Notes: generated from the sequence alone by a model not told the origin. DNA of 35,058 bases from Priapulus caudatus (GCF_000485595.1 NW_014577067.1:986994-1022051); one strand, 5' to 3'. Positions 1-10,489 are shown, numbered from the stretch's first letter. Numbers and translations are program-made.

Positions 1-54
1 GTGTGTGTGTGTGTGTGTGCGTGTGAGTGTGTGTGTGCGTGCGTGTGTGCGCGT
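1..54. repeat. (GT)n microsatellite at the window edge
   Basis: Alternating GT dinucleotides with scattered GC and GA interruptions run from the first base to about 54. The tract probably continues to the left of the window. No coding content. Confidence 0.9.
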
Positions 55-151
55 CCAACCACTATGAAGACATTTAATTCATAAAAAAATTTCACTGTCC
101 GTACCGCTCATAGGGTCTCTGCCGGAACGTACCCTAGTAACTATCTGATAT

Positions 152-219
152 GGTTAGGGTTAGGGTTAGGGTTAGGTTTAGGGTTAGGGTTAGGATTAGG
201 GTTAGGGTTAGGGTTAGGG
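152..219 (+). repeat. Interstitial telomere-like (TTAGGG)n tract
   Basis: About eleven copies of TTAGGG lie head to tail on the plus strand, with two variant units (one lacking a G, one with an A for a G). TTAGGG is the usual telomere unit of most animals except arthropods and nematodes. Unique-looking sequence lies on both sides, so this is an internal tract and not a chromosome end. Confidence 0.9.
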
Positions 220-300
220 AGTAGGCGTAGGCGACTCCCTAGACTCGTTATATGTTTTACTCGTTATATGTTTTACTCGTTTTATTAGTGGAGTAGGCGA

Positions 301-404
301 GGTACGGTCCGGCATATTAGATAGTACCAGCAGAGCATATAAATCACGTTGATTTATATGCTCTGCATGGTACCAGGGTACGTTACGGTATACCGGACCG
401 TACC
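301..404. repeat. Nested hairpin, inner 17-bp perfect stem
   Basis: The inner stem 330-346 pairs perfectly with 350-366 around a 3-base loop. The outer 12-bp arms 301-312 (GGTACGGTCCGG) and 393-404 are also exact reverse complements. GGTACC-like motifs recur between the two stems. It looks like the fold of a small MITE, but I cannot assign a family. Confidence 0.7.
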
Positions 405-581
405 CAGGGTACATTCCGGCAGTACCCTGGGGGACATAGACCCTCTCAGCGTCAGTACCATTAAACCACCGTTAACTAACCAACTCATGATCCACAAAAA
501 CACTCTCCTCAGTTTACCAAAACCGCTGATAGTTACGCTAAAACACGTTAACACTTTTTTTCGGAAATAGAGCAGTGCGTT

Positions 582-620
582 GTAACGATTTTTTAATGCT
601 GATACACAAAAAATCGTTAC
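582..620. repeat. Short 13-bp perfect inverted repeat
   Basis: Arms 582-594 (GTAACGATTTTTT) and 608-620 are exact reverse complements around a 13-base spacer. No neighbouring gene uses it as a terminator. It may be a fragment of a foldback element. Confidence 0.6.
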
Positions 621-1019
621 GATAACAATTCTTCAGTTAGATTGATTTTAAGTATGTGTTCTGCGCATTACGCGGCTTTAAACATTCAATAAACAAGTGA
701 AAATGGAAATAGGAGCCGCAGTGACGTCGTTCGGCTGATTTTATCAGTGTAAGGCCACGCTTAAATAAACACATATTTACAGTTTACTAAGCAAACAGAC
801 CGACAGATTCATTCTCGACGGGAGAGACCGTTTGTATAACAAGTTACGATGTATTTACTTGTTGCCCACACGCGTGCAACCCTATAGCGTGGGCAGCGTA
901 TAACGCAGGAGATACGTTGCCCACCTACCAACCCCATCAACTATAATTCCAGCCGAGGTTAATTGCGAGAATGAGATCAATTTAGGGTTGTTTCGCCGGC
1001 AATCAACGTTCGCACGCAC
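621..1019. other. Non-coding stretch, nothing recognised
   Basis: I see no coding exon, RNA gene or clear repeat. If the LDLa exon at 1020-1139 is real, this stretch is the start of its downstream intron on the minus strand. Confidence 0.5.
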
Positions 1020-1139
1020 CACATCGCGCCTCGTCGCTCGCATCGGGGCAGTCCGTCACCGAGTCGCACACTCTCGCACAGCTTCCGTCGCGACACAGCA
1101 GTTCTCCTGGCTGGCACGTCCGGTTCACAGCAGCGCCCT
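1020..1139 (-). CDS. Orphan LDL-receptor class A (LDLa) domain exon
   Basis: The minus strand encodes one LDLa module with all six cysteines: CQPGELLC, then RDGSC, then ARVC, then DSVTDC, then PDASDEARC. The calcium-binding acidic set (the two aspartates in CDSVTDC and the SDE triplet) is present. LDLa modules are small disulfide-bonded ligand-binding repeats of secreted or membrane proteins. A TTCTCTGCAG acceptor ends at 1140 and a GTGCGT donor begins at 1019, so the exon is 120 bp with phase 1 at both ends, as is typical for shuffled LDLa exons. An NRT glycosylation sequon precedes the first cysteine. The usual aromatic residue before the second cysteine is replaced by leucine. No partner exon is visible nearby, so the host gene is unknown. 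It could be a stranded exon of a decayed gene. Confidence 0.6.
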
Positions 1140-1529
1140 CTGCAGAGAAGGAAATGAGAATTCGGAGAATTTCGTGCAGTGCCTCTCTCTCGCGCAAGCG
1201 CGGGTACACACACTCGCGATGTCAACACTTATTAGATGAGCCAGTGCCCGACAAATGGTGATCAATGTGACTGTACTAGTTAATAAGCAACCAGTACTGT
1301 ATTTCTGCAGGGGTGGAGCTAGGAACTATTAAGGGGAAGGAGTAGAGGGTTTTGCGAATGTGGAACCGAGCAACTGGGATCGAACAACTTGCTTCTCATT
1401 TAGGAGACATGGTTACAATTTAATGATTTCATTTAGCGAGCGATGTAATTATAGTTATAACCACACAGAAATAAATTGTACGGGGGAATAATGAAGAACC
1501 AATTACAAGTGTAGCATTAACGAGGGAAA
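1140..1529. other. Non-coding stretch upstream of the LDLa exon
   Basis: Nothing is recognised beyond the splice acceptor at its left end. It would be intron if the LDLa exon is expressed. Confidence 0.4.
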
Positions 1530-1715
1530 ACGGTTATTTTCGAGACGCGGGATTGGGCTATTTTAAACAGAAACAGCAAAATGGCAGATAAACTTCTAAA
1601 AGTAAGATTTTTTAGATTTAAAAGGACTGCGATTTTATATAACTGGGAAATAGGAAATGACATATACCTTAACCGGGACACTGGAATGGACCCGGTCCCT
1701 ACCCCCGTCATCAAA
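1530..1715. repeat. Dispersed repeat family, copy 1
   Basis: This stretch resembles 20295-20490 in the same orientation. Both begin with CGGTTATTT, continue with a GACGC-GGATTGG block, share a TGCGATTTTA block, and end with CGGGA/TGGGA-type motifs before a C-rich end. The two copies have diverged by many indels. They look like an old dispersed, non-autonomous repeat of unknown class. Confidence 0.5.
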
Positions 1716-2509
1716 TAAATAGCCAATAGACCATGGATATCTCTCAGTTGCATGTGCCGCCTATATTAAAGCACACAATTGTACTGTGTACAAAGTAAAC
1801 AGCTTTAATAAAGCACATTATTCAGGATCCAATTACCGAAGCAAAATTACGCAAAATGACAAATTTAATGCCATCTGTAACTTTATATAACGTACATATT
1901 TCACCATATAATCCATGCTACTAGTGGCATTGTTTTGAGACTTTGCATCTTCAGAACCACTTAATTGTATCAACTATATTATATGGTCGTTACTTACACA
2001 ACATCACGAACCCATCTACTACAAAATTGTGTGTAATTGTGACAATGCATTTTAACCTGGTTAATGCATTCCATCGTATCTGGCAACTGCCACGAGGTTT
2101 GTTATTGGGACCATTCTTTCATCATTTATCCTTGCTTGGAGATGGCAGGACTAACTGCATGGCCACGGCGTATTGCTCAGTTTGAGTCTCGTGATTGATT
2201 AACATAATTAAATCTTTTGTGATCGATTTACTTTCTCGTGCACATCGTGACAGTACAGCTTATATAGATCAACTGACTACACAGGGAGGGCATTCCCAGG
2301 AAAAACTGGTACGCATGCGTGTTCTTGTATTCGAAAACATATCATTAAAAAATTAAAAACAAAGAAAATGTATAAACATTCATTTCTTCAAAGAATATGC
2401 GGTCCACGAATTGGTATTTATACTTAACCCAATCATACACTGGTTAGGTGTCATAACTATTAGATAGTGCTGACACCTACCGTTCTTGTACTAGCAGTAA
2501 TTCTAAACG
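1716..2509. other. AT-rich non-coding stretch
   Basis: I find no conserved protein match, RNA gene or repeat array here. The short open frames look random. Confidence 0.5.
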
Positions 2510-2513
2510 TTAA

Positions 2514-2614
2514 AGGGACTATATACGTCACGAATTTTCCATGGTAAAATTTGTAAAAAAAAAATTGCTATTTTTTTACATTAAAAGTAAGAACTAACGT
2601 TACTAAATATATCC
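2514..2614 (+). repeat. Left terminal inverted repeat of the TTAA element
   Basis: It matches the reverse complement of 6653-6750 almost base for base. Just inside, a 24-bp block (GTTACTAAATATATCCGTGG and four more bases) occurs twice, at 2599-2622 and 2633-2656. Confidence 0.75.
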
Positions 2615-2836
2615 GTGGTAAAAATATATACCGTTACTAAATATATCCGTGGTAAATATATAACGTGGTAAAAATGAAAAAAATAAATTCAATACAACTT
2701 TTTACAAAACGTATAATATCACTCAACACAATTATTAATATTCATTGTAATGCCTTTACTCTAGACACCAACAGTAAACGCAAACGATTGTCACAGAATA
2801 CAAATTACATTACAATATACGAACAAAATATAATCT

Positions 2837-2860
2837 TTAAAGTGATTACGTCACGAATTT
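2837..2860 (+). repeat. Diverged extra copy of the TTAA element terminus
   Basis: TTAA is followed by AGTGATTACGTCACGAATTT, close to the left terminus at 2510-2540 and in the same orientation. It suggests a second, older insertion of the same family inside or next to the first. Confidence 0.5.
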
Positions 2861-3191
2861 CTAGCACCATCAAGAAGTATATTTGTGTGTTATTTGTACA
2901 AAATAAAATGTATGAAAATACAATTAGTGTTTCTGTTTACTTTTCATGCTTATATACCTTCTTTACATGCCCTAATTTGCCGGTGAAAAACAGAGAGACG
3001 CCAGTATCTGAACAGTACTGGGGGAATAGTGTTAGACAACAGAAATTACCAAATCGTCCAGATGAGACGGGATACTAGAGAAGCGTTGCCGAAAGGAGGT
3101 GTTAATCCCAAGCGCTAGAAGCGCAGATCGTGCGCGCAGTTCCGCGGCAAGGCGCACGCGACCGCGGGAACGTCGTGCGCGACTACGCAGT

Positions 3192-3253
3192 GCTGGCAGC
3201 TATGGATCCGTGCGCCGAATGCATAGCCGGCGCACGGATCCATAGCTGCCAGC
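3192..3253. repeat. Perfect 26-bp inverted repeat, 10-base loop
   Basis: Arms 3192-3217 and 3228-3253 are exact reverse complements, GC-rich, and centred on a spacer that contains ATGCAT. No gene flanks it. It lies inside the TTAA-bounded stretch. Confidence 0.85.
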
Positions 3254-3479
3254 GAAGAGTCGACGATTTTAGGGGCAATAGAATGAAAGGGCTCAGGTCC
3301 ATTGAGGTGTTGTTGGTAGCTAATTAGAATTGTAAGTTCATTGCAAATATTCCGACAACTGTCGTATACAATATGTAAGCAAACGGCGCCGAATGTTTAC
3401 TGTCATGGAATGTTATATTGTAGCGAAGTCATGAAAAAGGGCAACAGTGTTTGCAACTGTTGCTCGCCGGTCATAAGCC

Positions 3480-4330
3480 GACGCCGTTCTCTCTGTCTTT
3501 CTGGGTGTCTCCCTGTGTGTCTCTCTCTCGCATGCTCTCTCTCTCTTCTGCTTCGTGCTCTCCTCTCCTCTCGTCGTCTCTCGTGTCTCTTCTCGTCTCT
3601 ATCTTGTTGGTGTCGCTCTGCTATGGTCGGGCCTCTCATCTCCTTGCCTGCTGTCTTGTGTCAGATCGTACTGCGGGATTTATTAGCACCTGCTGAGTAG
3701 ATGCCTGTCTCGAAACAACCTGTTTGATTCTCTTCTGAATTGGGTCGGCAGACGTAAGCTGAGTCTATGATACTGCTACGCCTGCGACCCTCGCTCCAAC
3801 GCACGCTCGCTCGGTCTCTCTCTCTCTCCTGTCGGAATTTTGTTGCTCTCCTCGGCCGCTCGCATCCGGCCTCTCTCTCCTATGCTCTCTCTCTCGTCTG
3901 TCTTCTCGTCTCTGTTTTGGTCCTTCATTTCCTCTGTCTCTTTCTCGCCCTTCTCGCTTTGTCGCCGTCTGTTCGCTTTTCTCTCTCCTGTCGCTGTCGC
4001 TTGCCCTCTCTCTCTGTCCCCCATCACCAAAATTTTATCCTCATAGCTCTCCTGTATCTCTTGGAGTATAATCTGTTTGCGCTGTAGGAGTGTATCTCTC
4101 TCGTGCTCTGCTGGCTATCGTCCTCTGTCGCGTCTGTTCTCCTGCCGGCGCCCACGCTCTCTCTGGCCTGCTGTCGGCTGCTCTGCGTAGTCACTTTGTC
4201 TCTCTGTCCGTCTTTCTCTGGCTTTGTCCATATGTGTGTCGTCCCGTCTCTATCTCTGTGTGTTAGTCCTCCTCGGCGCTCTCTCTCTCTCCCGCACCCG
4301 CTGTCGTGTTTTGTGTTGTAGTGGAGCGAC
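3480..4330. repeat. Pyrimidine-rich (CT) low-complexity region
   Basis: The plus strand is rich in CTCTCT, TCTGTC and TCGTCT motifs over about 850 bp. It yields long apparent frames (Leu/Ser-rich on plus, Arg/Glu-rich on minus) that come from composition and are not genes. Confidence 0.8.
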
Positions 4331-5422
4331 GCCCCACCCCCCTGTGTGGATCTCCTCTCGCATGTCTCGTTTTTGTCTCGCGTGTCTCTTCTCAGTTTCA
4401 TATCTGGGATGGGCAATGATGAATGTAGCATTCTTGTGTAATTCCTGAATGGTTTCATGATGTAGTTTCTTCAGTGTGTTAGACAATCGGCGACTGCTAG
4501 AAAAGCGAACGCGGCCGGACGGTTTACTTTTATGGCATTCTTATTGTAGTTAACGTTCTCCCTCGGCGCCCAAGTGGCGGTGGGTGCGCGCAATGATTAA
4601 ACCGCGGACACACATCCACGTATTCCCGGAGCGTGTATGTACAACATGCTGTAAGTTAATCACGCCGCGGGCACCGCCACGCCAAAAACATTCGCCGCGC
4701 GGCGCTGCGCGCCAAACAAGAAACGCGCCATCGAACCTGTAGTCAAGCATACAGCGGTCACAATAAAACACACATCAGAGACATGCTTGAACTTGCAGAT
4801 AAAGAAATTATTAGGGAAAGGCACAGGAATTAATACTATGACAATTCAGTACCTTTACGGAATTTTCAACGTACTTTAGCCAGCAACACTGACAATGACA
4901 TTAAGGAGGTTGAAAGGGTTATTGTTATATCAGAAAGGATTGAAGCAACAAGAATACATCGTAAAACAAACTTTGTTGGACGAGTATAGGGGCAACAATG
5001 AGAAGCATGAGGATGAGATGAGATGAATTATAATAAATATATATATATTAAATATATAAATAATGTAAAACAGACTTTTTAGGCAAGACGCCCAAGACTA
5101 TGAAGATAATTTGCATTGTTGTACTGGGAAGAAAAGGGAGGCGAATTAATAGTTAAATATAACTATCGACACAGGTTGGTCAATTAGTGCCAGGCTACGA
5201 CAGATGCTGCCTGAGATGGAATCAAGACTTAAAATTAAGACTTAAATTCAATGAAGAAGAGCAAATAACATATTCTGGCGACAAATACATTATCTCCCTA
5301 CCTACCTACCCTATTTTGTTCAAGGATGTAACCTTAAACAATGTTTTTGTAGGTCTTTTATCCTATTACAATACACGTTTCGTTCAGTTCAATTCCCACG
5401 CATCAATTAATATTGGACGACT
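4331..5422. other. Non-coding stretch with weak inverted repeat
   Basis: An imperfect GC-rich inverted repeat involves about 4570-4600 and 4648-4682 (GTGGCGGTG against CACCGCCAC, plus AATGATTAA against TTAATCA). An AT-rich patch lies at 5025-5065. An open frame at 5187-5444 has no recognisable family. Confidence 0.4.
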
Positions 5423-5600
5423 GGTCGGGTGGCACAAGACTTAATTTGTTCAGTGCGCGCACGACGGTCGGGTAAAGAAGACTTCATTTCTTCACTTGCG
5501 CGCACACGGTCGGGTAAACACAACTTAATTTCTTCACTGCGCGCACGACGGTCGGGTAAAGAAGACTTAATTTGTTCAGTGCGCGCACGACGGTCGGGTA
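5423..5600 (+). repeat. 42-bp minisatellite, about five units
   Basis: GGTCGGGT recurs at 5423, 5466, 5508, 5550 and 5592, a spacing of 42-43 bp. Each unit carries a GCGCGCACGACGG block and an ACTTAATTTSTTCA block. Because 42 is a multiple of three, the plus strand stays open through the array as a 14-residue repeat rich in Arg, Ser and Lys, with an ATG at 5429. Nothing else supports it as a gene. Confidence 0.85.
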
Positions 5601-5953
5601 AACAACCGGCATTACAAACGTACCGAATTGCGGGAAATATGTGTTAAATATTACAACCAAACTTACCCGCACTCAACACTCACACTCTTCACTTGCACGC
5701 AGTACAACGGCCTGCCATCATATATGGATGGATGAAACATCCATGGGTATGTATGAATTGGAAGAAGCATGTGCTCTACGCCTGTATGGCTCTACGGTCT
5801 ATCAGAGGGCGATGATATGATTATGGACTCTGCTCTGCTATATATACATGGTTGTAGTATGACGTCATGATCCGAAACATCACACCATGTGGGGTTATAA
5901 CCATATAACAGACATACGGCTGGTGCATTTCCACATAACGTCCAGTGTAAACA

Positions 5954-6225
5954 ACCATAAATCAGTCAGCCTGCCGTGTCCAAAGACTGGTACGGTCGTT
6001 AATTAGGCCAAGTATCTCTCGCTACACTAAAGTTATAGTAACTCCAGCGACCGCGGGGCAGTCTAAGCCTATTTGCCAAGAAAAACGCCATCGACCATAA
6101 ATCAGTCAGCCTGCCGTGTCCAAAGACTGGTACGGTCGTTAATTAGGCCAAGTATCTCTCGCTACACTAAAGTTACGCTCGCTACGCTAAACTCTCCACC
6201 GCGGGGCAGTCTAAGCCTATTTGCC
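5954..6225 (+). repeat. 140-bp tandem duplication
   Basis: ACCATAAATCAGTCAGCCTG begins at 5954 and again at 6094. The first ~85 bp of each unit are identical, and the units end with the same CCGCGGGGCAGTCTAAGCCT block. The middle differs slightly. This is a recent direct duplication. Confidence 0.9.
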
Positions 6226-6652
6226 GTTCTTTCTGTGGGAAATTCTGCGTCGAACATGCCTGCGAAGAGAGACTCGTCGCCCCATCTATGGGTAGCGATA
6301 TACGAGAATAAGTTCACGGCATGTAATTAAATAAATTAGAAATCGCTTTTCTAGAAAAAAAGCTAACGCGCAGACAACCAAACAAGTTCCAATTACGACC
6401 ATTCGCATTTATTCTCATTCTCGCCTACACGTGCACATCGAAAGTTTGTGGCAGCGCCACAACTGCTCAATTGACCGATTACAGGCAGCATTTGTATAAC
6501 GGTGAAATGGTTCTAAATATAGACAGCGAGTTATCTCAAATGGCGCCACAGGTGCGCGCTGTTCGGCTGCTTCGCGCGTATATACGGCTGCAGACTGTCT
6601 AGATTTTGCAATTTAACCAACGTAAAAACATTTTTATCAGGTGAGAGTTTGA
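6226..6652. other. Non-coding stretch inside the TTAA element
   Basis: Nothing is recognised between the tandem duplication and the right terminal inverted repeat. Confidence 0.4.
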
Positions 6653-6750
6653 GGATATATTTAGTAAACGTTAGTTCTTACTTTTAATGTAAAAAAATAG
6701 CAATTTTTTTTTACAAATTTTACCATTGGAAAATTCGTGACGTAGTCCCT
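6653..6750 (-). repeat. Right terminal inverted repeat of the TTAA element
   Basis: This is the reverse-complement partner of 2514-2614. TTAA follows directly at 6751-6754. The near-identity of the two arms suggests a fairly recent insertion or gene conversion between them. Confidence 0.75.
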
Positions 6751-6754
6751 TTAA

Positions 6755-7325
6755 AAAAAAGATGTGTTGAGTGTAAATCGCTTTAATTTCTTGGGTAGAG
6801 GGTAGGAACCCCGTTCACAAACGTCCGTACAGAAGCGTAGCTAACCCAATTTGCCTGGGGGCAAAACCACATGGGGTTTATGTTCTTGGAAGTTGACCGT
6901 TGACAGTACATTATTGAGCATGTAATAGTATCTAAAGTAGTCTTGCAGGCAGATGCTCTCCTTACCCACCCCCTGCCGCTAGTTACGGCCCTCCAACGAA
7001 CTAGAGGGTGTCATCAAAAGGAATGCGAAGTACCCGTTTTCCCTTAAAGTGTTCCCCCCGAGAATGAATTCTACACGATCTTTTACATGTAGTTTGGTGG
7101 GCATAACTTTGTGATCGCCTTCTGAGAGGTCTAACTCCCAAAGAAACTGTGCGTTTTATATCTTTCGGTCTACACTAATTTTAAAATCAATATATACTCT
7201 CTACTTCTTACACTGAATCCCGCGCCTTCTTGCTTGCGAGCGATGATTGGCGTAGTACTTATGGAGTCGAATTTAATTTCCCACGTGGGGTACATATATA
7301 CGTTAGTTGTGAGATTATTACATAA
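6755..7325. other. Non-coding stretch, nothing recognised
   Basis: No exon, RNA gene or repeat was recognised. Confidence 0.4.
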
Positions 7326-7372
7326 TATCAGGAGTAGATAATAGAAGAATCTTCTATTATCTACTCCTGATA
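7326..7372. repeat. Perfect 23-bp palindrome with 1-base loop
   Basis: Arms 7326-7348 (beginning TATCAGGAGTAGATAATAG) and 7350-7372 are exact reverse complements around a single A. The core GAGTAGATAATA is shared with the hairpin at 9917-9958. Confidence 0.9.
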
Positions 7373-7487
7373 ATATCATAGAGAGTACCATTACGCACGT
7401 GACACTGAAGTCGCGCACATTGCCTCAATATCACAACATATAGACTACCCATAGACGCCTTCCTATTTTGCGTTTTCCATTGTCAGG

Positions 7488-8357
7488 GACCGCAGCTAAC
7501 AAAGTTATGTTCCTTGAATGTTATATGGGAATGTTTCTTTTAGATTAGCAGAACATTATTCAGTAACATTCTAATAACGTTTTTTAGGAAAGTTTTCCTG
7601 ACATTCTGAGAACGTTTTTATCAAATGTTAGGCACATGTTATTCACACTACTTTCAGATAGCATTGATCAACCTCCGAAAATGACATATTAACGGCAGCC
7701 ACATCGTAGACGGCAGTCCCACACACAAGTACAAACAGTCACCCTATACCTATCCCTAACCATAACACCAACTCCAACCCCAACCCTAACACTATACTAT
7801 AAAGCGACTCGCGTCGTATATATATAGCGTGTAAAAACAGTATAACCTTTTGGTATACCGGTGTATAACCTTTTGCTTTCAATAAAAAACTGAACTGAAC
7901 TGTTTCTGAACTGCAATCAATCCCAAGCAACTAGTGTAGGCTAGCTAATTAATTAATTAATTAATTAATAATTAATTAATTAATTATTAGGCTGGAGATT
8001 AATTAATAGCTAGTAAACGGCATTATTTTGTGGATAAGTGACGCATGCGCAAATGGACTACCGTACCCGTAGCCTCGAGACATTAGGATACGGCTACCGT
8101 CCCCGTAGCAACTGCGAACAAAACTACATTTGATACCTGTGCTATAGTTTGCAACATCACAAAAACGGCAATTAGGAGTTTCAAACCCATCCGAGGACGG
8201 TTAACGTTTTCCGAATATTCCAAAAACATAACTCTCTCACCAAGTAAAACCAATGAATGCATAACGATATGGGAATGTTCTTAGAATATTTTTGGCTAAT
8301 GTAACCAAACTAGAACCTCCAGCGAATGTTACGAGAATGTTCCGTGTTTGCTGGGGG
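7488..8357. mobile_element. Possible MITE-like repeat with CAGCWAACA ends
   Basis: The left part (about 7495-7640) and right part (about 8215-8357) both carry many AACATTC/GAATGTT and AACGTT motifs. The ends read CAGCTAACA at the left and, on the opposite strand, CAGCAAACA at the right. The middle contains a (TAAT)n tract, a degenerate CCCTAA-like run (7747-7793) and an AATAAA-AACTGAACTGAACTG string (about 7880-7902) resembling a non-LTR retroelement tail. The match between the ends is weak, and the limits are guesses. Confidence 0.3.
7945..7988. repeat. (TAAT)n microsatellite, self-complementary
   Basis: TAAT tetranucleotides repeat for about 44 bp, and one phase shift near the centre makes the tract a palindrome. 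Confidence 0.9.
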
Positions 8358-8360
8358 ACA

Positions 8361-9916
8361 CTTACTTGGGTTTCTATCAGAATATATAATAGAAATGCAC
8401 GATCGAAGATTTTGTTCAATGTGATGATACAGCACGTTGTATAACATGCAGGATTAGTGAATATTTTCGGAAGTGGGTTGGCTGTTGTCGCATTAACTGC
8501 GCACGCATTAGCATAATCACGATGTGGGCGGATAATGGCAGAACTAAATTAGTAAACAGTCTGGAAATAGACAACCGCATTTGGATTTAGTTGGCAAATG
8601 ATAATACAAGGTGTGGGTAAGTTAAAAGATATTACATTAAGGAATAAACATTCCGCTAGCGTAGACAACATAACGAAGGTCTTATCATAACATAATTTAC
8701 ATCCGATTGAAAATTAGCCGTTGGCGACCGGAGCGCTTCGATCGCATGCACCGACGCTACACTGTGCAGGCAAGCATTGATTGACCCGCCTCCCCCCCCA
8801 TCCCCCTAGCGCCTGTAACGCAACAACAGCTCGATTCACGCCCCTCGTCATCGCCAAACTGGAGTCAGTTTGATGTACTATCGAGACCAAAGCTGTTGCA
8901 ATGCTAGAGCGCAATGCGGGCGTGGTTTCAGTTTATTGTATTAGGCCTACTGACTGTAGCCTCCCTTCGCGCATGACCAGTAACTTTCACAAAATGGTTT
9001 CGTCGAAATTAGACATTCATTTCAGATACCTTTCCATGAAATTTGTAGTGAAAAACAGAATCCGGCTATAAATAAATTAATTCAAGAATTTATGTACGAG
9101 CATGAGCATAGATAGCTCTACCCGTGTTCACTGTAGCGGGAGCGACGGGCTATACGGGCAGAGCCAGGGCGTAGATAGACCTTCACTATTAGGGGCATAG
9201 ACGAAACCGAAAACCAAAGACAAACAACAGAGCTATTCGGAGCTATGCGTTATTTTGCTCAAGAATAACTCGAGCTGAACGGATATTTTGGACAATATTT
9301 CACTGTGCTGCGATGGACTTAGCGTTGCTGCCACAGGGTGCTTCGAAAACTCTCACGTACTGTTAATACTGTTAGCGCTATTTCCAAATACCGAGTGCAT
9401 GGTTTTCGAGTTGCATTTCCTCGAGCAATTACCGACTCGGTTGACATGTTTGCAGTTTTGCCTTTACAGCTAATGTTTAGCAAACGTGCTGTTAATGGTA
9501 TTTGGTAGATTTTCGGTGGCAGATTTTATTGCGAACACGTGCTAGAGATTTCGTGGATTGAAATCCTTGAGAAATACAAACTCGTCCGGCATCTAATGAT
9601 TATTATTTAGCAGTTAATTTCGTTAGCCGCATAACAAGTATTTCTGTAATCACCTACAGCATTACAAGGAATTTATAATAGGCTACAGTAAAAACGTTGT
9701 TTTATCGTAGTATCTAATGTTAGTAGGTCTAATGTATCACGACGCGCGGAAAATATCGTTCAGCGTATTTTGAGCTCATCGCGATAAAAACGGAAAGAAT
9801 ATATTTCTTTAGAATGCTAGATGCACAGGTGCAGGTGAGCTACAAGCTACATTTTCTGTAGGAAGACGTATACTCATGCTTGCCAATCATATACGATAGC
9901 GACGTACGTATAGCAG
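8361..9916. other. Non-coding stretch, nothing recognised
   Basis: A small imperfect hairpin occurs at about 9117-9165 (GCTCTACCCGT against ACGGGCAGAGC). No coding exon, RNA gene or array was found in the remaining ~1.5 kb. Confidence 0.4.
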
Positions 9917-9958
9917 CAAGAGTAGATAATAAAAGAGTAGTTATATTATCTACTCTTG
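9917..9958. repeat. 15-bp perfect hairpin sharing a core with 7326-7372
   Basis: Arms 9917-9931 (CAAGAGTAGATAATA) and 9944-9958 are exact reverse complements. Twelve bases, GAGTAGATAATA, are identical to the arm of the palindrome 2.6 kb to the left. Confidence 0.8.
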
Positions 9959-10194
9959 ATAGCAGGATATGAATAATAGAGCCGATTGTGATACCATGCA
10001 TGTGTGCTATACGTACCCTGGTAACGCACGTATTGCTCTATGCTGCACGTTGCTAGTCATGTACTCCGGGGAACGATGCTAGCTGACAGTATAAGCAGGG
10101 TTTCAGTGCGTGGATAGACTACAAACATTCTGCTTGTGAAACGAGGCTGTAGACCCATCTCACCGACATTAACGCGTTCCTTCCCAGTCTCTCA

Positions 10195-10480
10195 ATCACT
10201 CGTACGCTTTCTCCCTTTCTTTTTCCCGCTCTCCCTTTGTCGTCTCTACACTCCTTCTTCATTCCTTCCGTCCTTCCTTTCTTTTTTACTGACGCTCTCC
10301 CTCTATCGTCCCTTCCTCGCCTTCCTTGTTTCCTTTTCTCCCCCCTCTCTCTCTCTCTCATTCCATCTACTTAACTCTCTCTTCTTCCAGCTCTCATTTC
10401 CATTCCTCTATATATATTCTTGCTTTCTCTCTTCCTTCCTTTCTTCCTACCCCCGACCTTTCAATTCCGATCCCTTCTAT
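10195..10480. repeat. Pyrimidine-rich low-complexity tract
   Basis: CT-rich sequence with TCCTTCC and CTCTCT motifs. The long Leu/Ser/Phe-rich plus frame and the Arg/Glu-rich minus frame through it reflect composition. Confidence 0.75.
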
Positions 10481-10489
10481 CAATTTACT

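Larger units (their letters stand above)
2510..6754. mobile_element. TTAA-flanked element with ~100-bp inverted termini
   Basis: Bases 2514-2614 and 6653-6750 are nearly identical inverted repeats. They differ by a 4-bp TATA insertion on the left and a few single-base indels. Each begins AGGGACTA and then CGTCACGAATTTTCC, and each is immediately preceded on the outside by TTAA (2510-2513 and 6751-6754). Such a target duplication is usual for piggyBac and Kolobok elements. The ~4.0-kb interior has no transposase frame that I can recognise, only low-complexity DNA and short repeats. It could be a non-autonomous element that filled up with other repeats, or two separate solo MITE ends in opposite orientation. 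A third, more diverged end lies at 2837-2860. Confidence 0.45.

Noticed and set aside
3403-4458. Long Leu/Ser-rich plus frames and Arg/Glu-rich minus frames
   Set aside because: They follow from the CT-rich low-complexity sequence; no domain, splice site or codon bias supports a gene.
7747-7793. Second interstitial telomere tract (CCCTAA-like)
   Set aside because: Only isolated degenerate CCCTAA units are present, mixed with CCAAC and CATAAC.
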